64,000 nucleotides of DNA from positions 558,001 through 622,000 of the forward strand of contig NZ_CP067136.1 of assembly GCF_028553785.1 (NCBI RefSeq), given 5' to 3'. Both the position numbers and the translations under genes were made by a program. Below are positions 1 through 7,754 of this stretch, in pieces; the stretch's first letter is position 1; every line of letters begins with the position of its first letter. Under the pieces are notes generated by a model. The model ran no database searches, was not told the origin of the DNA, and saw nothing but the letters and a program-made list of their open reading frames with translations. This DNA comes from Paracoccus fistulariae. Its GTDB lineage: Bacteria > Pseudomonadota > Alphaproteobacteria > Rhodobacterales > Rhodobacteraceae.

Positions 1-1137
1 CGATCCTATGACTATCAGCCCGCAGCGGGAACGCATTGGATGCACAGCCACATTCCGTTGCAGGAAATGCGCCAGCTGGCCGCGCCGCTGATCGTCCTTC
101 GGCCCGAGGATCTGCGGGCGGACCGGCAGGAGGTGGTGATGTTCCTGCATGATTTCTCATTCCGCTCACCCGAGGAGGTTCTGGCAGAGATCGGGTCGGG
201 CAAGGGGCATGGCGACGCCGATGGCATGGTCGATGGCGCGATGAGCGCGCAGGGCGGCGGGCATGATATGGCCGCGATGGGCGCGCCGACCGGGGACGGC
301 ATGTCGATGGCGGGCATGCAGATGGATCTGAACGATTTCGATTTCGACGCCTATCTGACGAATGATCGCACCCTGAACGACCCGGATATCCAGCGGGTTG
401 AAAAGGGCGGTCGCATCCTGCTGCGCGTCATCAATGCCGCCGCCGCGACCGTCTTCTGGATCGACAGCGGAGAGCTGGCCGGTCGGCTTGTCGCCGTGGA
501 TGGCCAGCCGATCCGGCCTGTGCCGGGGACACGCTTTGGCCTTGCCATGGGCCAGCGTCTGGACATCGCGCTTGATCTGCCGGACGGGCAGGGCGCCTGG
601 CCGATCCTTGCGCTGAGAGAGGGAGCCCGCGAACGCACCGGCCTGATCCTGGCGACCGCCGGGGCAGAGGTGCCGAAGATATCGGATATGGCGGATCAAC
701 CGGCCCCGGCCTTCGATCTCGATCTGACGCAGGAAGCTGCCCTGCAGGCCGTGACGCCCCTGCCGGATCGCGCCGCCGACACCACGCCCATGCTGATGCT
801 GGGCGGACAGATGCAGCCCTATCGCTGGACCATCAACGATCGCGTTTTCGCGGACCGGGTGCCGGTCGCCGCAGTCTCGGGCCAGCGGGTGGAGATGACG
901 TTCCATAACATGTCGATGATGGGACACCCGATGCACCTGAATGGTCACCATTTTCAGGTCGTCGCGATCAATGGCACTCGCCTTGCCGGTGCGCTGCGCG
1001 ACACGGTCTATGTGCCGCCCATGGCCCGCGTGACCGTGGCGCTGGATGCGGGCGAGGCGGCAGAATGGATGCTGCATTGCCATCACATGCCGCATATGGC
1101 CAGCGGCATGATGACCACCCTCGCGGTCGCGGCCTAG
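1..1137 (+). CDS. Multicopper oxidase, 3' part (CopA-like), truncated by window edge
   Basis: The reading frame is open from base 1, so this is the C-terminal 378 residues of a longer protein whose start lies outside. Near the left edge it reads THWMHSH, the HxH type-2/3 copper motif. Near the C terminus are HPMHLNGHHF and HCHHMPHMASGMM, the paired motifs that bind the trinuclear cluster and type-1 copper, with the axial Met. A Met/His-rich stretch (about residues 75-120 of the visible part) resembles the copper-binding insertion of CopA/PcoA-type periplasmic oxidases. Role: oxidation of Cu(I), or of a substrate, in the periplasm for copper tolerance. The CsoR repressor and DUF411 protein nearby support a copper role. 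The exact CopA assignment is an inference because the signal peptide and first domains are not visible. Confidence 0.88.
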   Translation, partial: RSYDYQPAAGTHWMHSHIPLQEMRQLAAPLIVLRPEDLRADRQEVVMFLHDFSFRSPEEVLAEIGSGKGHGDADGMVDGAMSAQGGGHDMAAMGAPTGDGMSMAGMQMDLNDFDFDAYLTNDRTLNDPDIQRVEKGGRILLRVINAAAATVFWIDSGELAGRLVAVDGQPIRPVPGTRFGLAMGQRLDIALDLPDGQGAWPILALREGARERTGLILATAGAEVPKISDMADQPAPAFDLDLTQEAALQAVTPLPDRAADTTPMLMLGGQMQPYRWTINDRVFADRVPVAAVSGQRVEMTFHNMSMMGHPMHLNGHHFQVVAINGTRLAGALRDTVYVPPMARVTVALDAGEAAEWMLHCHHMPHMASGMMTTLAVAA

Positions 1138-1296
1138 ATGACCGCCATGCAGGAAACCCCGTCATGCGGCCCGGAAAATCCACCTGCGGGATGCCTGTTT
1201 GGGACGATGCCCAAGCGCCGCGCACAAATGACATGCCGAACACTCAAGGGTCGCAACCCTTGGATTATCTGATCAAAACACGTAAGGAGTAGCACC

Positions 1297-1947
1297 ATGC
1301 TAACACGTAGACATTTTATCCGAACGACGACCGCGCTGTTCTCGGCGGCCGCCGCGACCCCGGTCTTTGCCTCATCATGGCCCGATGCCGCCCAGAAGGC
1401 GGCCTGGGATGCCGAGGTGACGCCGTCCTATCCCAACCCCTGGGGGCTGCATCCGCGCTTTCTGCCGCAGCGGGTTCTGGCCAATGACGGGCTGGTGCCG
1501 GGCGACGTCCATGTCGATGCGGTGGCCCGATATCTCTATCACATCGAGGAAGGCGGCACCGCGATGCGCTATGGCGTCGCGATTGGCCGGGATGATCTGT
1601 ACGAGCCGGGCACCTACAAGATCAAGCGCAAGGTCGAATGGCCGCACTGGACGCCGACGCAGAACATGATCGACCGCGAGCCAGAGATTTACGCGCAATA
1701 TGCCAACGGCATGGAGCCGGGACCGAAAAACGCCCTGGGTTCGCGGGCGCTGTATCTTTATGTCGGCGACCGTGACACCTATCTGCGCATCCACGGCACG
1801 CCATTCCCGACATCCATCGGCAGCCGCGCCAGCTCTGGCTGTGTGCGCATGGTCATGGCGCATATCAACCAGCTTTATCCGCTGGTGAAGCTGGGCTCGA
1901 CCGCCTATCTGTATTCGCCGGAAGGCAGCGTCACTGCGATGAGCTGA
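1297..1947 (+). CDS. L,D-transpeptidase (YkuD domain), exported
   Basis: 216 residues starting at ATG 1297, preceded by AAGGAG at a good distance. The N terminus carries RRHFIR followed by an alanine-rich segment ending near AFA/SS, which looks like a twin-arginine (Tat) signal. The C-terminal half has the YkuD catalytic signature: HGT, then SSGCVRM with the nucleophile Cys182. Enzymes of this family make 3-3 cross-links in peptidoglycan or attach proteins to it in the periplasm. It follows the oxidase gene after 159 bp and may share its transcript. Why a cell-wall enzyme sits in a copper island is unclear; copper is known to inhibit some L,D-transpeptidases, so a link is conceivable but unproven. 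Confidence 0.88.
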   Translation: MLTRRHFIRTTTALFSAAAATPVFASSWPDAAQKAAWDAEVTPSYPNPWGLHPRFLPQRVLANDGLVPGDVHVDAVARYLYHIEEGGTAMRYGVAIGRDDLYEPGTYKIKRKVEWPHWTPTQNMIDREPEIYAQYANGMEPGPKNALGSRALYLYVGDRDTYLRIHGTPFPTSIGSRASSGCVRMVMAHINQLYPLVKLGSTAYLYSPEGSVTAMS

Positions 1948-1978
1948 TCGCAGCCCTCCGACGGCGGCCCGATCAGCT
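1942..1978. terminator. Hairpin spanning two convergent stop codons
   Basis: AGCTGATCG (1942-1950) pairs with CGATCAGCT (1970-1978) across a 19-base loop. The TGA of the L,D-transpeptidase is in the left arm and the TGA of the convergent lipoprotein gene is in the right arm. No T-tract follows on either side, so intrinsic termination is uncertain. Confidence 0.35.
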
Positions 1979-2245
1979 TGGTCGGGCGTTGCAGATCTGG
2001 TTGCCGTTCGCCGCGCGCAGCGGCACCAGCGTCGTCTCGACCGGGCCTGCGTGATAGTACCAGTAGCAATCGTCCGAGGGATCCAGCCGCGCCGTTGTCA
2101 GGTCCTGATTGGGACCGGCAATGGCGACGACCTCATTCGGGATCGGATAGGGCGATTCCGCATCGGCGGCCTTTTGCGTGGTGGGTGCGGTACAGCCTGC
2201 GGCGATCAGCAGCGTCAGGGCGATGGCGGCGGTTCTTTTCTGCAT
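1973..2245 (-). CDS. Small lipoprotein of unknown function
   Basis: 90 residues from ATG at 2245. The frame stays open further upstream, but only this start gives a clean lipoprotein signal: MQKR, a hydrophobic stretch, then the lipobox LIAAGC with the lipidated Cys at about residue 19. The mature part is about 70 residues, contains DDCYWYYHAG and a later Cys, and matches no family I recognise. It converges on the L,D-transpeptidase and is the last gene of the leftward copper group, 167 bp after the DUF411 gene, so it may or may not be in that operon. Confidence 0.7.
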   Translation of the reverse strand: MQKRTAAIALTLLIAAGCTAPTTQKAADAESPYPIPNEVVAIAGPNQDLTTARLDPSDDCYWYYHAGPVETTLVPLRAANGNQICNARPS

Positions 2246-2412
2246 GAAGTTCAATCCTCTGATTGGTTCTTGGGTTGGGCGGGCAGCATTCGATCGGCGC
2301 TGGCCGCTGTGAAGTGGTGCAGGATTGCGCGGCCCCGACCGGGCCATTGGTGATGCGATTAGGGCCAGACCCGGCCCCGCAAAGCAAGCAGGCGATCCGA
2401 CCCGCATCTGCG

Positions 2413-2892
2413 TCAGCTTTCAAAAGCGAAGGGGTGCGCCGCCCCGGCCGTCCCGCCCCAGGCGGTGACGCGGGCTGTCGCATCGACCCCGCCACCCATT
2501 CCGGGGGATCCGTCGGGCATGCCCGGAACCGCGATTCCGGTGATGTCGGGCCGCTGGTCCAGCAGGTGACGGATCGCGGCAAAGGGCACATGCCCTTCGA
2601 TCACATAGCCGCCGATCCTTGCCGTGTGGCAGGACCAAAGCGCCTCTGGTACATTCGCGGCGCGTTTCATACCGCCGTAGTCGCTGGTTTCGCTCACCTC
2701 GATATCAAAGCCTGCCTCAACCGCAAGCTCGGCCCAGGTGACGCAGCAGCCGCAATTCGGATCCTTGACGATGCGAAGAAGATTTGGTGCGGCCGCCTGA
2801 CCGCTGGCCGCCAGCGAGGCCCCGGATGTCGTGGCCAGAATTGTGGCAAGGCCCAACATGGTCTGACGACGCGAAAGCTGTCGAATACTCAT
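2413..2892 (-). CDS. DUF411 family exported metal-binding protein
   Basis: 159 residues. The start at 2892 is chosen because GAACAGGAAAG lies just upstream and the protein then begins with a Tat-type signal (SRRQTMLGLATILA). The mature part starts with a thioredoxin-like segment RIVKDPNCGCC; this CGCC motif followed by an alternating beta/alpha pattern is typical of DUF411 proteins. Further motifs are ALWSCHTA and IEGHVP. DUF411 genes commonly sit with copper or silver resistance genes, and the CsoR repressor upstream fits that. Metal binding through the CGCC and SCHT cysteines is an inference. Confidence 0.85.
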   Translation of the reverse strand: MSIRQLSRRQTMLGLATILATTSGASLAASGQAAAPNLLRIVKDPNCGCCVTWAELAVEAGFDIEVSETSDYGGMKRAANVPEALWSCHTARIGGYVIEGHVPFAAIRHLLDQRPDITGIAVPGMPDGSPGMGGGVDATARVTAWGGTAGAAHPFAFES

Positions 2893-2985
2893 ATCTGCTT
2901 TCCTGTTCAAAACATCGCGCCACTGTCGGTGTGCCACCGGAAAGGCGCGGGTGAAATCTTTCGGCCCAAGGGGCGACTGGCGGAA

Positions 2986-3303
2986 TCAGGCTCCGGCAGA
3001 TCGGGGAGGAGGCAGCGGCAAACGCTGGAAGGCCGTTCGGACCGGTCGCGACGGTCGCTCATAGCGGATCACGCGCGGTAGCGCGATCACCTGGGGCTTT
3101 GCGTTGGCAAGATCCAAGGCGGCACAGGCATTGCAGTCACCGTGAAAACTGCCCTGCGGCCCGGTGCAGCAGGCATGTTGCTCGTTCAGATCTGCCATCA
3201 TGCTTACCTGCGCCTCTGCCGCCGATGCTGTGCCGGCCGAAGCCATGGGCATCGCAACAGCCAGCAGCAGCGCCAGCGCGAATGACAGCAGCGCAGGCAT
3301 CAT
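2986..3303 (-). CDS. Small exported Cys/His-rich protein in CsoR operon
   Basis: 105 residues. A hydrophobic N terminus ending near ASAGTASAAEA reads as a Sec signal peptide. The mature part has a compact cluster HACCTGPQGSFHGDCNACAA with four Cys and two His, and then a basic Pro-rich tail without obvious structure. The start codon overlaps the csoR stop (ATGA), so the two are translationally coupled. I do not recognise a named family. The clustered thiols, the export signal and the coupling to a copper sensor suggest a periplasmic copper-binding protein, which is an inference from context. Confidence 0.72.
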   Translation of the reverse strand: MMPALLSFALALLLAVAMPMASAGTASAAEAQVSMMADLNEQHACCTGPQGSFHGDCNACAALDLANAKPQVIALPRVIRYERPSRPVRTAFQRLPLPPPRSAGA

Positions 3304-3569
3304 TCACGCACCTTTTCCAGCAGCCCGACCACCTCGCGGAACATGATCCGCTGACGGTCCTGATCGCCGGACTGGATAGCGTCTTCCATGCAGTTTCTGG
3401 CGTGGTTTTCGATCAGCAGACGTTCGACCGCCCGCAGGGCAGAGCGGATGGCGGCGGTCTGGTTCAGGACATCGATGCAATCGCGCCCGTCCTCGACCAT
3501 GCGCGACACGCCCTGGACCTGCCCGTTCAATCGCGACAGGCGCTTCAGGATCGCATCCCTGTTCTGCAT
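3300..3569 (-). CDS. csoR: CsoR-type copper-sensing repressor
   Basis: 89 residues from ATG 3569; the frame extends upstream but a CsoR domain needs only this part. It is all-helical DUF156 family, starting with RLSRLNGQVQG and followed by DGRDCIDVL and ENHARNC. The metal residues are Cys31, His56 and Cys60, with the 25- and 4-residue spacings of Cu(I)-sensing CsoR. There is no N-terminal His of the kind used by the nickel sensor RcnR. Such proteins release DNA on binding Cu(I). A perfect inverted repeat, TATACCC-N5-GGGTATA, lies 48 bp upstream of the start codon, so autoregulation of csoR and the genes behind it is likely. Confidence 0.9.
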   Translation of the reverse strand: MQNRDAILKRLSRLNGQVQGVSRMVEDGRDCIDVLNQTAAIRSALRAVERLLIENHARNCMEDAIQSGDQDRQRIMFREVVGLLEKVRE

Positions 3570-3616
3570 GCCGCGCGCCAATGCCTGCCCCTTCGCCGGA
3601 TATCCAAGATTTTTGC

Positions 3617-3635
3617 TATACCCAGACGGGGTATA
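3617..3635. promoter_or_regulatory. CsoR operator
   Basis: The sequence TATACCCAGACGGGGTATA has perfect 7-base inverted arms around a 5-base centre. The C/G tract flanked by TATA matches the operator style of the CsoR/RcnR family. It lies just upstream of csoR in the 255-bp gap shared with the divergent TRAP operon. Confidence 0.8.
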
Positions 3636-3761
3636 TGGCAACCGGATTGTGGATGCGCTGTCTTTGGGGATGAAGGCGGCTGAGCCGGGATCGCCAAGGG
3701 TCCGCGCAGCCGGTCGCAATGCTTCGCTTTGCCACCCTTCACCGTAGCCCGGTAATTTCGT

Positions 3762-3804
3762 TTGACTATGTACAGTATACTGACTAGATATGCAGTATAC
3801 GCAC
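3762..3804 (+). promoter_or_regulatory. Promoter with two GTATAC operators before TRAP-1
   Basis: TTGACT (3762-3767) is a plausible -35 box. Two copies of the palindromic core CAGTATAC lie at 3773-3780 and 3793-3800, exactly 20 bp apart, which is about two helical turns and so on the same DNA face. The first copy is nearly full length (TACAGTATACTGAC). The same motif precedes three other promoters in this locus and is proposed as the operator of the MarR protein encoded at 17148. Confidence 0.65.
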
Positions 3805-3824
3805 AAATATGGAAGGGGAGCCAT

Positions 3825-4835
3825 ATGTCGTTCATGTCGAAATTTGCATGGGGAAGCGTTGCCGTTCTTCTGGGGGCCGGTGGCGCATTGGCGCAAGAGG
3901 TGTCGCTGCGGATCGGTCATGTGGAATCGCCACATTCGACCACGCAGGTCCTGCTGGAGCGGCTGTCAGAGAAGGTCGGCGAAAAGACCGGCGGCGCAGT
4001 CAGCTTTCAGATCTATCCGCAAAGCCAGCTTGGCGGACAGCGCGAAATGACCGAGGCCGTGCAGTTCGGCGCGCTGGATGCGACGGCGGGGCCTGTCGCC
4101 TTCATGGGCGGGTTCAATCCGCTGGCCTCGATCATGGATATCCCGTTTCTTTATCCCGGCGATCCGCAGCAGGCGCAGGCCGTGCGCGACAGCGGATTTG
4201 CCGATGCCTTCTGCGACAGCTTCAATCTGCGCGGCGTGACCTGCATCGGACTGTACCCGAACGGCACCAAGCAGTTCACCTCTGACCGGCCGATTTCGAC
4301 CCTTGAAGAGTTCTCTGGCCAGAAGTTCCGGGTGATGGAGTCCGCGGTGCTGGTCGAATCCTTCAAGCCCGTCGGCGTGACGGCGGTGCCCATTCCGTTC
4401 AGCGAGCTTTACACCGCATTGCAGACCGGGATCGTCGACGGCGAGGAAAACCCGCTGGACACGATCTTCAACATGAAATTCTTCGAGGTTCAGGACTATC
4501 TGACGCTGTCGGGGCATGGCGCCATCGAGAATGTCATCCTGTTCAACCCGGCCGTCTGGGACAGGCTGAGCGACGATCAGCGTCTGGCGATCACAAGTTC
4601 CTTCGACGAGGTGATCCCCGAGATGATCGCCCATAAGACCGCCGCCGCCGAAACCTCGCTGGCCGCGATCCGCGAGGCCGGATTGACCGTCACCGAACTG
4701 ACCGATGATCAGCGCGCGCGCTTTCGCGATGCCATGTTCCCGGCGGCCCGCGACGCCTTTCTGAAGCAGGCAGGATCCGAGGGTCAGGCTTTGTTCGACG
4801 CTTATCAGGCGGCCTATGACACGGTCATGAACTAG
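3825..4835 (+). CDS. dctP: TRAP transporter substrate-binding protein (DctP), TRAP-1
   Basis: 336 residues; the start at 3825 is supported by AAGGGGAG seven bases upstream and gives a clean Sec signal ending ALA|QE. The mature protein has the DctP fold signatures: LRIGHVESP at the start, a mid-protein GQKFRVMES with the conserved Arg that usually binds a carboxylate, and ELYTALQTGIVDGEENP. It captures a carboxylate ligand in the periplasm and delivers it to the DctQM permease encoded next. Its promoter carries two copies of the operator found at the picolinate genes, so picolinate or a related pyridine carboxylate is the best guess for its ligand. Confidence 0.92.
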   Translation: MSFMSKFAWGSVAVLLGAGGALAQEVSLRIGHVESPHSTTQVLLERLSEKVGEKTGGAVSFQIYPQSQLGGQREMTEAVQFGALDATAGPVAFMGGFNPLASIMDIPFLYPGDPQQAQAVRDSGFADAFCDSFNLRGVTCIGLYPNGTKQFTSDRPISTLEEFSGQKFRVMESAVLVESFKPVGVTAVPIPFSELYTALQTGIVDGEENPLDTIFNMKFFEVQDYLTLSGHGAIENVILFNPAVWDRLSDDQRLAITSSFDEVIPEMIAHKTAAAETSLAAIREAGLTVTELTDDQRARFRDAMFPAARDAFLKQAGSEGQALFDAYQAAYDTVMN

Positions 4836-4868
4836 ACCTCCGGACACCAGACAAGCACCTGATATCAG

Positions 4869-5372
4869 ATGAAACAGTTACTCTCGATCATTCGGATGTT
4901 CGAGCGGACCAGCCTTGTCGTGCTGCTGTTCGCGATGACCGGGCTTTTCGCCTTCAATGTGCTGATCCGCCTGTGGGGCGGGTCGGCCGCCACCAGCTTC
5001 GGCTGGATCGACAAGGTCGTGCGCACCATGAACATCTTTCTGGTGTTCCTTGCCGCAGGGCTTGCGCTGGAACTGGGCAAGCAGGTGGCGGTCGACAGCT
5101 GGCGCCAGCGCATCGCCGCCCGCACCGGCCTGCCGCTGACCCGGATCATAGATGCGACGGGTCTGGCCTTCTCGCTCTATATGGCCTGGCAATCCTGGAA
5201 TATGGCGCAGTTTGTCTTTGCCTCGGGGCAGGTCAGCGCGACCATGGGGATTGCCATCGGCTGGATCTATGTCGCGCCCTGCATCGGCTTTCTGCTGCTG
5301 GCCCTGCGCTATGGCTGCAGCCTTTTCGGCCTCATCGACCGCTTCAACACAGCATCGGAGGCAGGCCAATGA
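4869..5372 (+). CDS. dctQ: TRAP transporter small membrane subunit (DctQ), TRAP-1
   Basis: 167 residues with four hydrophobic segments (about 15-35, 55-75, 95-115 and 135-155), the normal DctQ topology, and the typical Trp-rich loop after the third helix. It begins 33 bp after dctP and overlaps dctM by ATGA. The bases just before ATG form a 10-base palindrome CTGATATCAG and there is no good Shine-Dalgarno, so translation may depend on the upstream gene. Confidence 0.9.
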   Translation: MKQLLSIIRMFERTSLVVLLFAMTGLFAFNVLIRLWGGSAATSFGWIDKVVRTMNIFLVFLAAGLALELGKQVAVDSWRQRIAARTGLPLTRIIDATGLAFSLYMAWQSWNMAQFVFASGQVSATMGIAIGWIYVAPCIGFLLLALRYGCSLFGLIDRFNTASEAGQ

Positions 5373-6652
5373 TCCTGGGTATCGGTATCGGGTTTCTGGC
5401 GCTGATCCTGCTGATCTGCGGTTTTGAAATGCTGATGGTGCTGGGGATCCCGACCCTGGCGGTAAAGGCGGGGCTGTTTGCGAACCTGCCCCAGATCATC
5501 GTGCCGCAGCGCATGACCAGCGGCATCAACCAGTCGCTGCTTCTGGCGATCCCGTTCTTTCTGTTTGCGGCCGAACTGATGGGGCAGGGGCAGATCGCCA
5601 AACGGCTGACCGGGCTGGTCCGGGCATTGGTCGGCCATGCGCGCGGCGGCATCGGCTATACGACCATCGGCGGCGCCATGGGCTTTGGCTCGGTCTCGGG
5701 CTCGGCCCCGGCGACGGTCGCGGCCATGGGCAAGATCCTGTATCCGGAATTGCGGCGGGTGAAATTCACCGACCGATTTTCGCTTGGGCTGATCGTCTCC
5801 AGCGCCGAAACCGCGCTGCTGATCCCGCCCTCGATCACCTTGATCGTCTATGGCTGGATCACCGGCACCTCGATCGCGGCGCTGTTTGCGGCGGGCCTGT
5901 CGGTCGGCGCGGTTCTGGGCCTTGCCTTCGCGGTGCTGACCGCCATCGAGGCGCGGCGGACCGGCGTTCAGGGCGATCCGCGCGCCAGCCTGTCCCAGAT
6001 CTGGCAGGCCTTTCGCGATGCCGGCTGGGCCTTGGGCATGCCGGTGCTGATCCTGGGCGGCATCTATAGCGGCCTGTTTACCCCGACCGAGGCGGCGGTG
6101 ATGAGCGTCGTCTATGCCATCCTTGTCGAGGGTTTCATCTATCGCAGCCTCGATCTCCGCGCCTTCGTCGCGATTGCCGAAAGATCGGCGATCCAGAACG
6201 CGGTGATCTTCCTGCTGCTGGCCCTGGGCACGGCGCTGTCCTATTTCATCGCCATGGCGCAGATCCCGAACGCGCTGATCAATGCGCTGGCCTATTTTCA
6301 GGTCGGGCCGGTCGTCTTTCTGATGGTGGTGAACATCACCTTCATCATTGCAGGCATGTTCATCGACCCGAACTCGATCCAGCTGATCCTGGTGCCCGCG
6401 CTGTTCCCGGTGGCGGTCAGCCTGGGCGTCGATCCGGTGCATTTCGGCATGATCGTTGCCGTGAACATCGCCCTTGGCATGGTGTCGCCGCCCTTTGGTC
6501 TGGACCTCTTCGTGGCCTCATCGACGCTGCAAAAGCCGGTGACCGAGATCATCGCCGGGGTCTGGCCCTTCATCATCGTGAACCTGATCGTGCTGCTGCT
6601 GGTCACCTATGTGCCGGGAATCGCGACGCTGGTTCCTGATCTGCTGTTCTGA
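5369..6652 (+). CDS. dctM: TRAP transporter large permease (DctM), TRAP-1
   Basis: 427 residues from ATG 5369, which overlaps the dctQ stop. It is almost entirely hydrophobic with about 12 membrane segments and carries the DctM hallmarks GFGSVSGSAPATVAAMG, PPSITLIVYG, GLFTPTEAAV and GMVSPPFGLDLF. It is the ion-coupled transport channel of the system. Length is normal for the family. No terminator is evident after it, but the next gene has its own operator and probable promoter. Confidence 0.93.
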   Translation: MILGIGIGFLALILLICGFEMLMVLGIPTLAVKAGLFANLPQIIVPQRMTSGINQSLLLAIPFFLFAAELMGQGQIAKRLTGLVRALVGHARGGIGYTTIGGAMGFGSVSGSAPATVAAMGKILYPELRRVKFTDRFSLGLIVSSAETALLIPPSITLIVYGWITGTSIAALFAAGLSVGAVLGLAFAVLTAIEARRTGVQGDPRASLSQIWQAFRDAGWALGMPVLILGGIYSGLFTPTEAAVMSVVYAILVEGFIYRSLDLRAFVAIAERSAIQNAVIFLLLALGTALSYFIAMAQIPNALINALAYFQVGPVVFLMVVNITFIIAGMFIDPNSIQLILVPALFPVAVSLGVDPVHFGMIVAVNIALGMVSPPFGLDLFVASSTLQKPVTEIIAGVWPFIIVNLIVLLLVTYVPGIATLVPDLLF

Positions 6653-6704
6653 AAGGATTTTTCGTTTCGGTCACTGATGTGACCCTATGTCTGACACCGC
6701 GGTA

Positions 6705-6734
6705 TTGCTGTCATAATAAATACAGTATACTGCA
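6705..6734 (+). promoter_or_regulatory. Promoter/operator before decarboxylase-oxygenase operon
   Basis: The palindrome TACAGTATACTGCA (6721-6734) is the cleanest copy of the regulon motif. Its TATACT (6726-6731) can serve as a -10 box, with TTGCTG at 6705-6710 as a weak -35 (15-bp spacer). A bound repressor would cover the -10 region directly. Confidence 0.6.
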
Positions 6735-6770
6735 TTAATAAGCGGCCCACGAGTCGCATAAGGAGGATAC

Positions 6771-7745
6771 ATGACGCCGAAAATCACCTTCGAGGAGCAT
6801 TTCCTTGCGCCCGGCTTTGAACGGCATTCCGAGGCGTTCCTGAAGCTGATCCCGACGGATCAGGCCCAGACATTGCGTCGGCGGCTGGTCGATTTCGACG
6901 GCGAACGGATCGAGGCGATGGACCGTGACGGCATCACCCATTCGGTGCTGTCGCTGACCGGTCCCGGTGCGCAGGGCGAGCCGGTCGAAACCGCTGTCCA
7001 TATGGCGCAGCGGGCGAATGATTTCCTGGCCGACAAGATCGCGCCGCGCCGTGACCGGCTGTCGGGCCTGGCCGCCCTGCCGATGCATGACCCGGATGCG
7101 GCGGCTGCCGAATTGCGGCGCGCGGTGGACGATCTGGGTTTTCGCGGCTGTCTGGTGAACGGGCATAGCCAGGGCAGCTATTACGACGATCCGAAATACG
7201 ATGTCTTCTGGGCCGAGTTGGAACGGCTGCAGGTTCCCTTCTACCTTCATCCCGGCAATGCCTTTGCCACGCCCCATGTGCTTGAGGGCCAGCCGGTGTT
7301 GCATGGCGCGGTCTGGGGATGGGGCGTCGAAACCGGCAGCCACGCCCTGCGGCTGCTGTTTGGCGGTGTGTTCGACCGCTATCCCGGTGTCAGGCTGGTT
7401 CTGGGCCATATGGGCGAGGCGCTGCCCTTCCTGCGCTGGCGCTTTGATTCCCGGTTCAATGCCTATCCCACCGGCATCGATCTGCAACGCGCGCCATCCG
7501 ACTATTTCACCCGGAATATCCTGATCACCACATCCGGGGTGAACTCGCATGCGGCGCTGATGGGCGCCCTGGGCGAGATGGGACCGGATGGCGTGATGTT
7601 CTCGATCGATTATCCCTACGAGGACAGCGCCGAAGCGACCGCATTCATCGAAACCGCGCCCTTGGACGCGGCCACGAAACGCAAGGTCTGCCACGACACG
7701 GCCGCCCGACTTCTGGGTCTGCCGCTGCTGGCAGACGGTAGCTGA
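6771..7745 (+). CDS. picC: Amidohydrolase-2 decarboxylase, likely 3,6-dihydroxypicolinate decarboxylase
   Basis: 324 residues, start backed by AAGGAGG. The sequence resembles gamma-resorcylate and related non-oxidative decarboxylases: metal-binding EEH at residues 8-10, DLGFRGCLVNG, FYLHPGN with a metal His, LGHMGEALP with the catalytic His, and FSIDYPYE with the metal Asp. These zinc- or manganese-dependent enzymes remove a ring carboxylate ortho to a hydroxyl. PicC of the characterised picolinate pathway (Alcaligenes) is in this family and converts 3,6-dihydroxypicolinate to 2,5-dihydroxypyridine, which is the substrate of the NicX enzyme encoded at 23175. It is followed after nine bases by the oxygenase gene. 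The substrate is inferred from the pathway logic of the locus. Confidence 0.82.
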   Translation: MTPKITFEEHFLAPGFERHSEAFLKLIPTDQAQTLRRRLVDFDGERIEAMDRDGITHSVLSLTGPGAQGEPVETAVHMAQRANDFLADKIAPRRDRLSGLAALPMHDPDAAAAELRRAVDDLGFRGCLVNGHSQGSYYDDPKYDVFWAELERLQVPFYLHPGNAFATPHVLEGQPVLHGAVWGWGVETGSHALRLLFGGVFDRYPGVRLVLGHMGEALPFLRWRFDSRFNAYPTGIDLQRAPSDYFTRNILITTSGVNSHAALMGALGEMGPDGVMFSIDYPYEDSAEATAFIETAPLDAATKRKVCHDTAARLLGLPLLADGS

Positions 7746-7754
7746 GGAGTTCCC

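Noticed and set aside
166..1095. Long open frame on the minus strand opposite the multicopper oxidase
   Set aside because: It mirrors the oxidase gene, has His/Arg/Gly-rich composition typical of an antisense shadow in GC-rich DNA, and no ribosome site.
4859..4868. Palindrome CTGATATCAG just before dctQ of TRAP-1 as an operator
   Set aside because: It lies inside an operon immediately before a start codon, is short, and is not repeated at other promoters.
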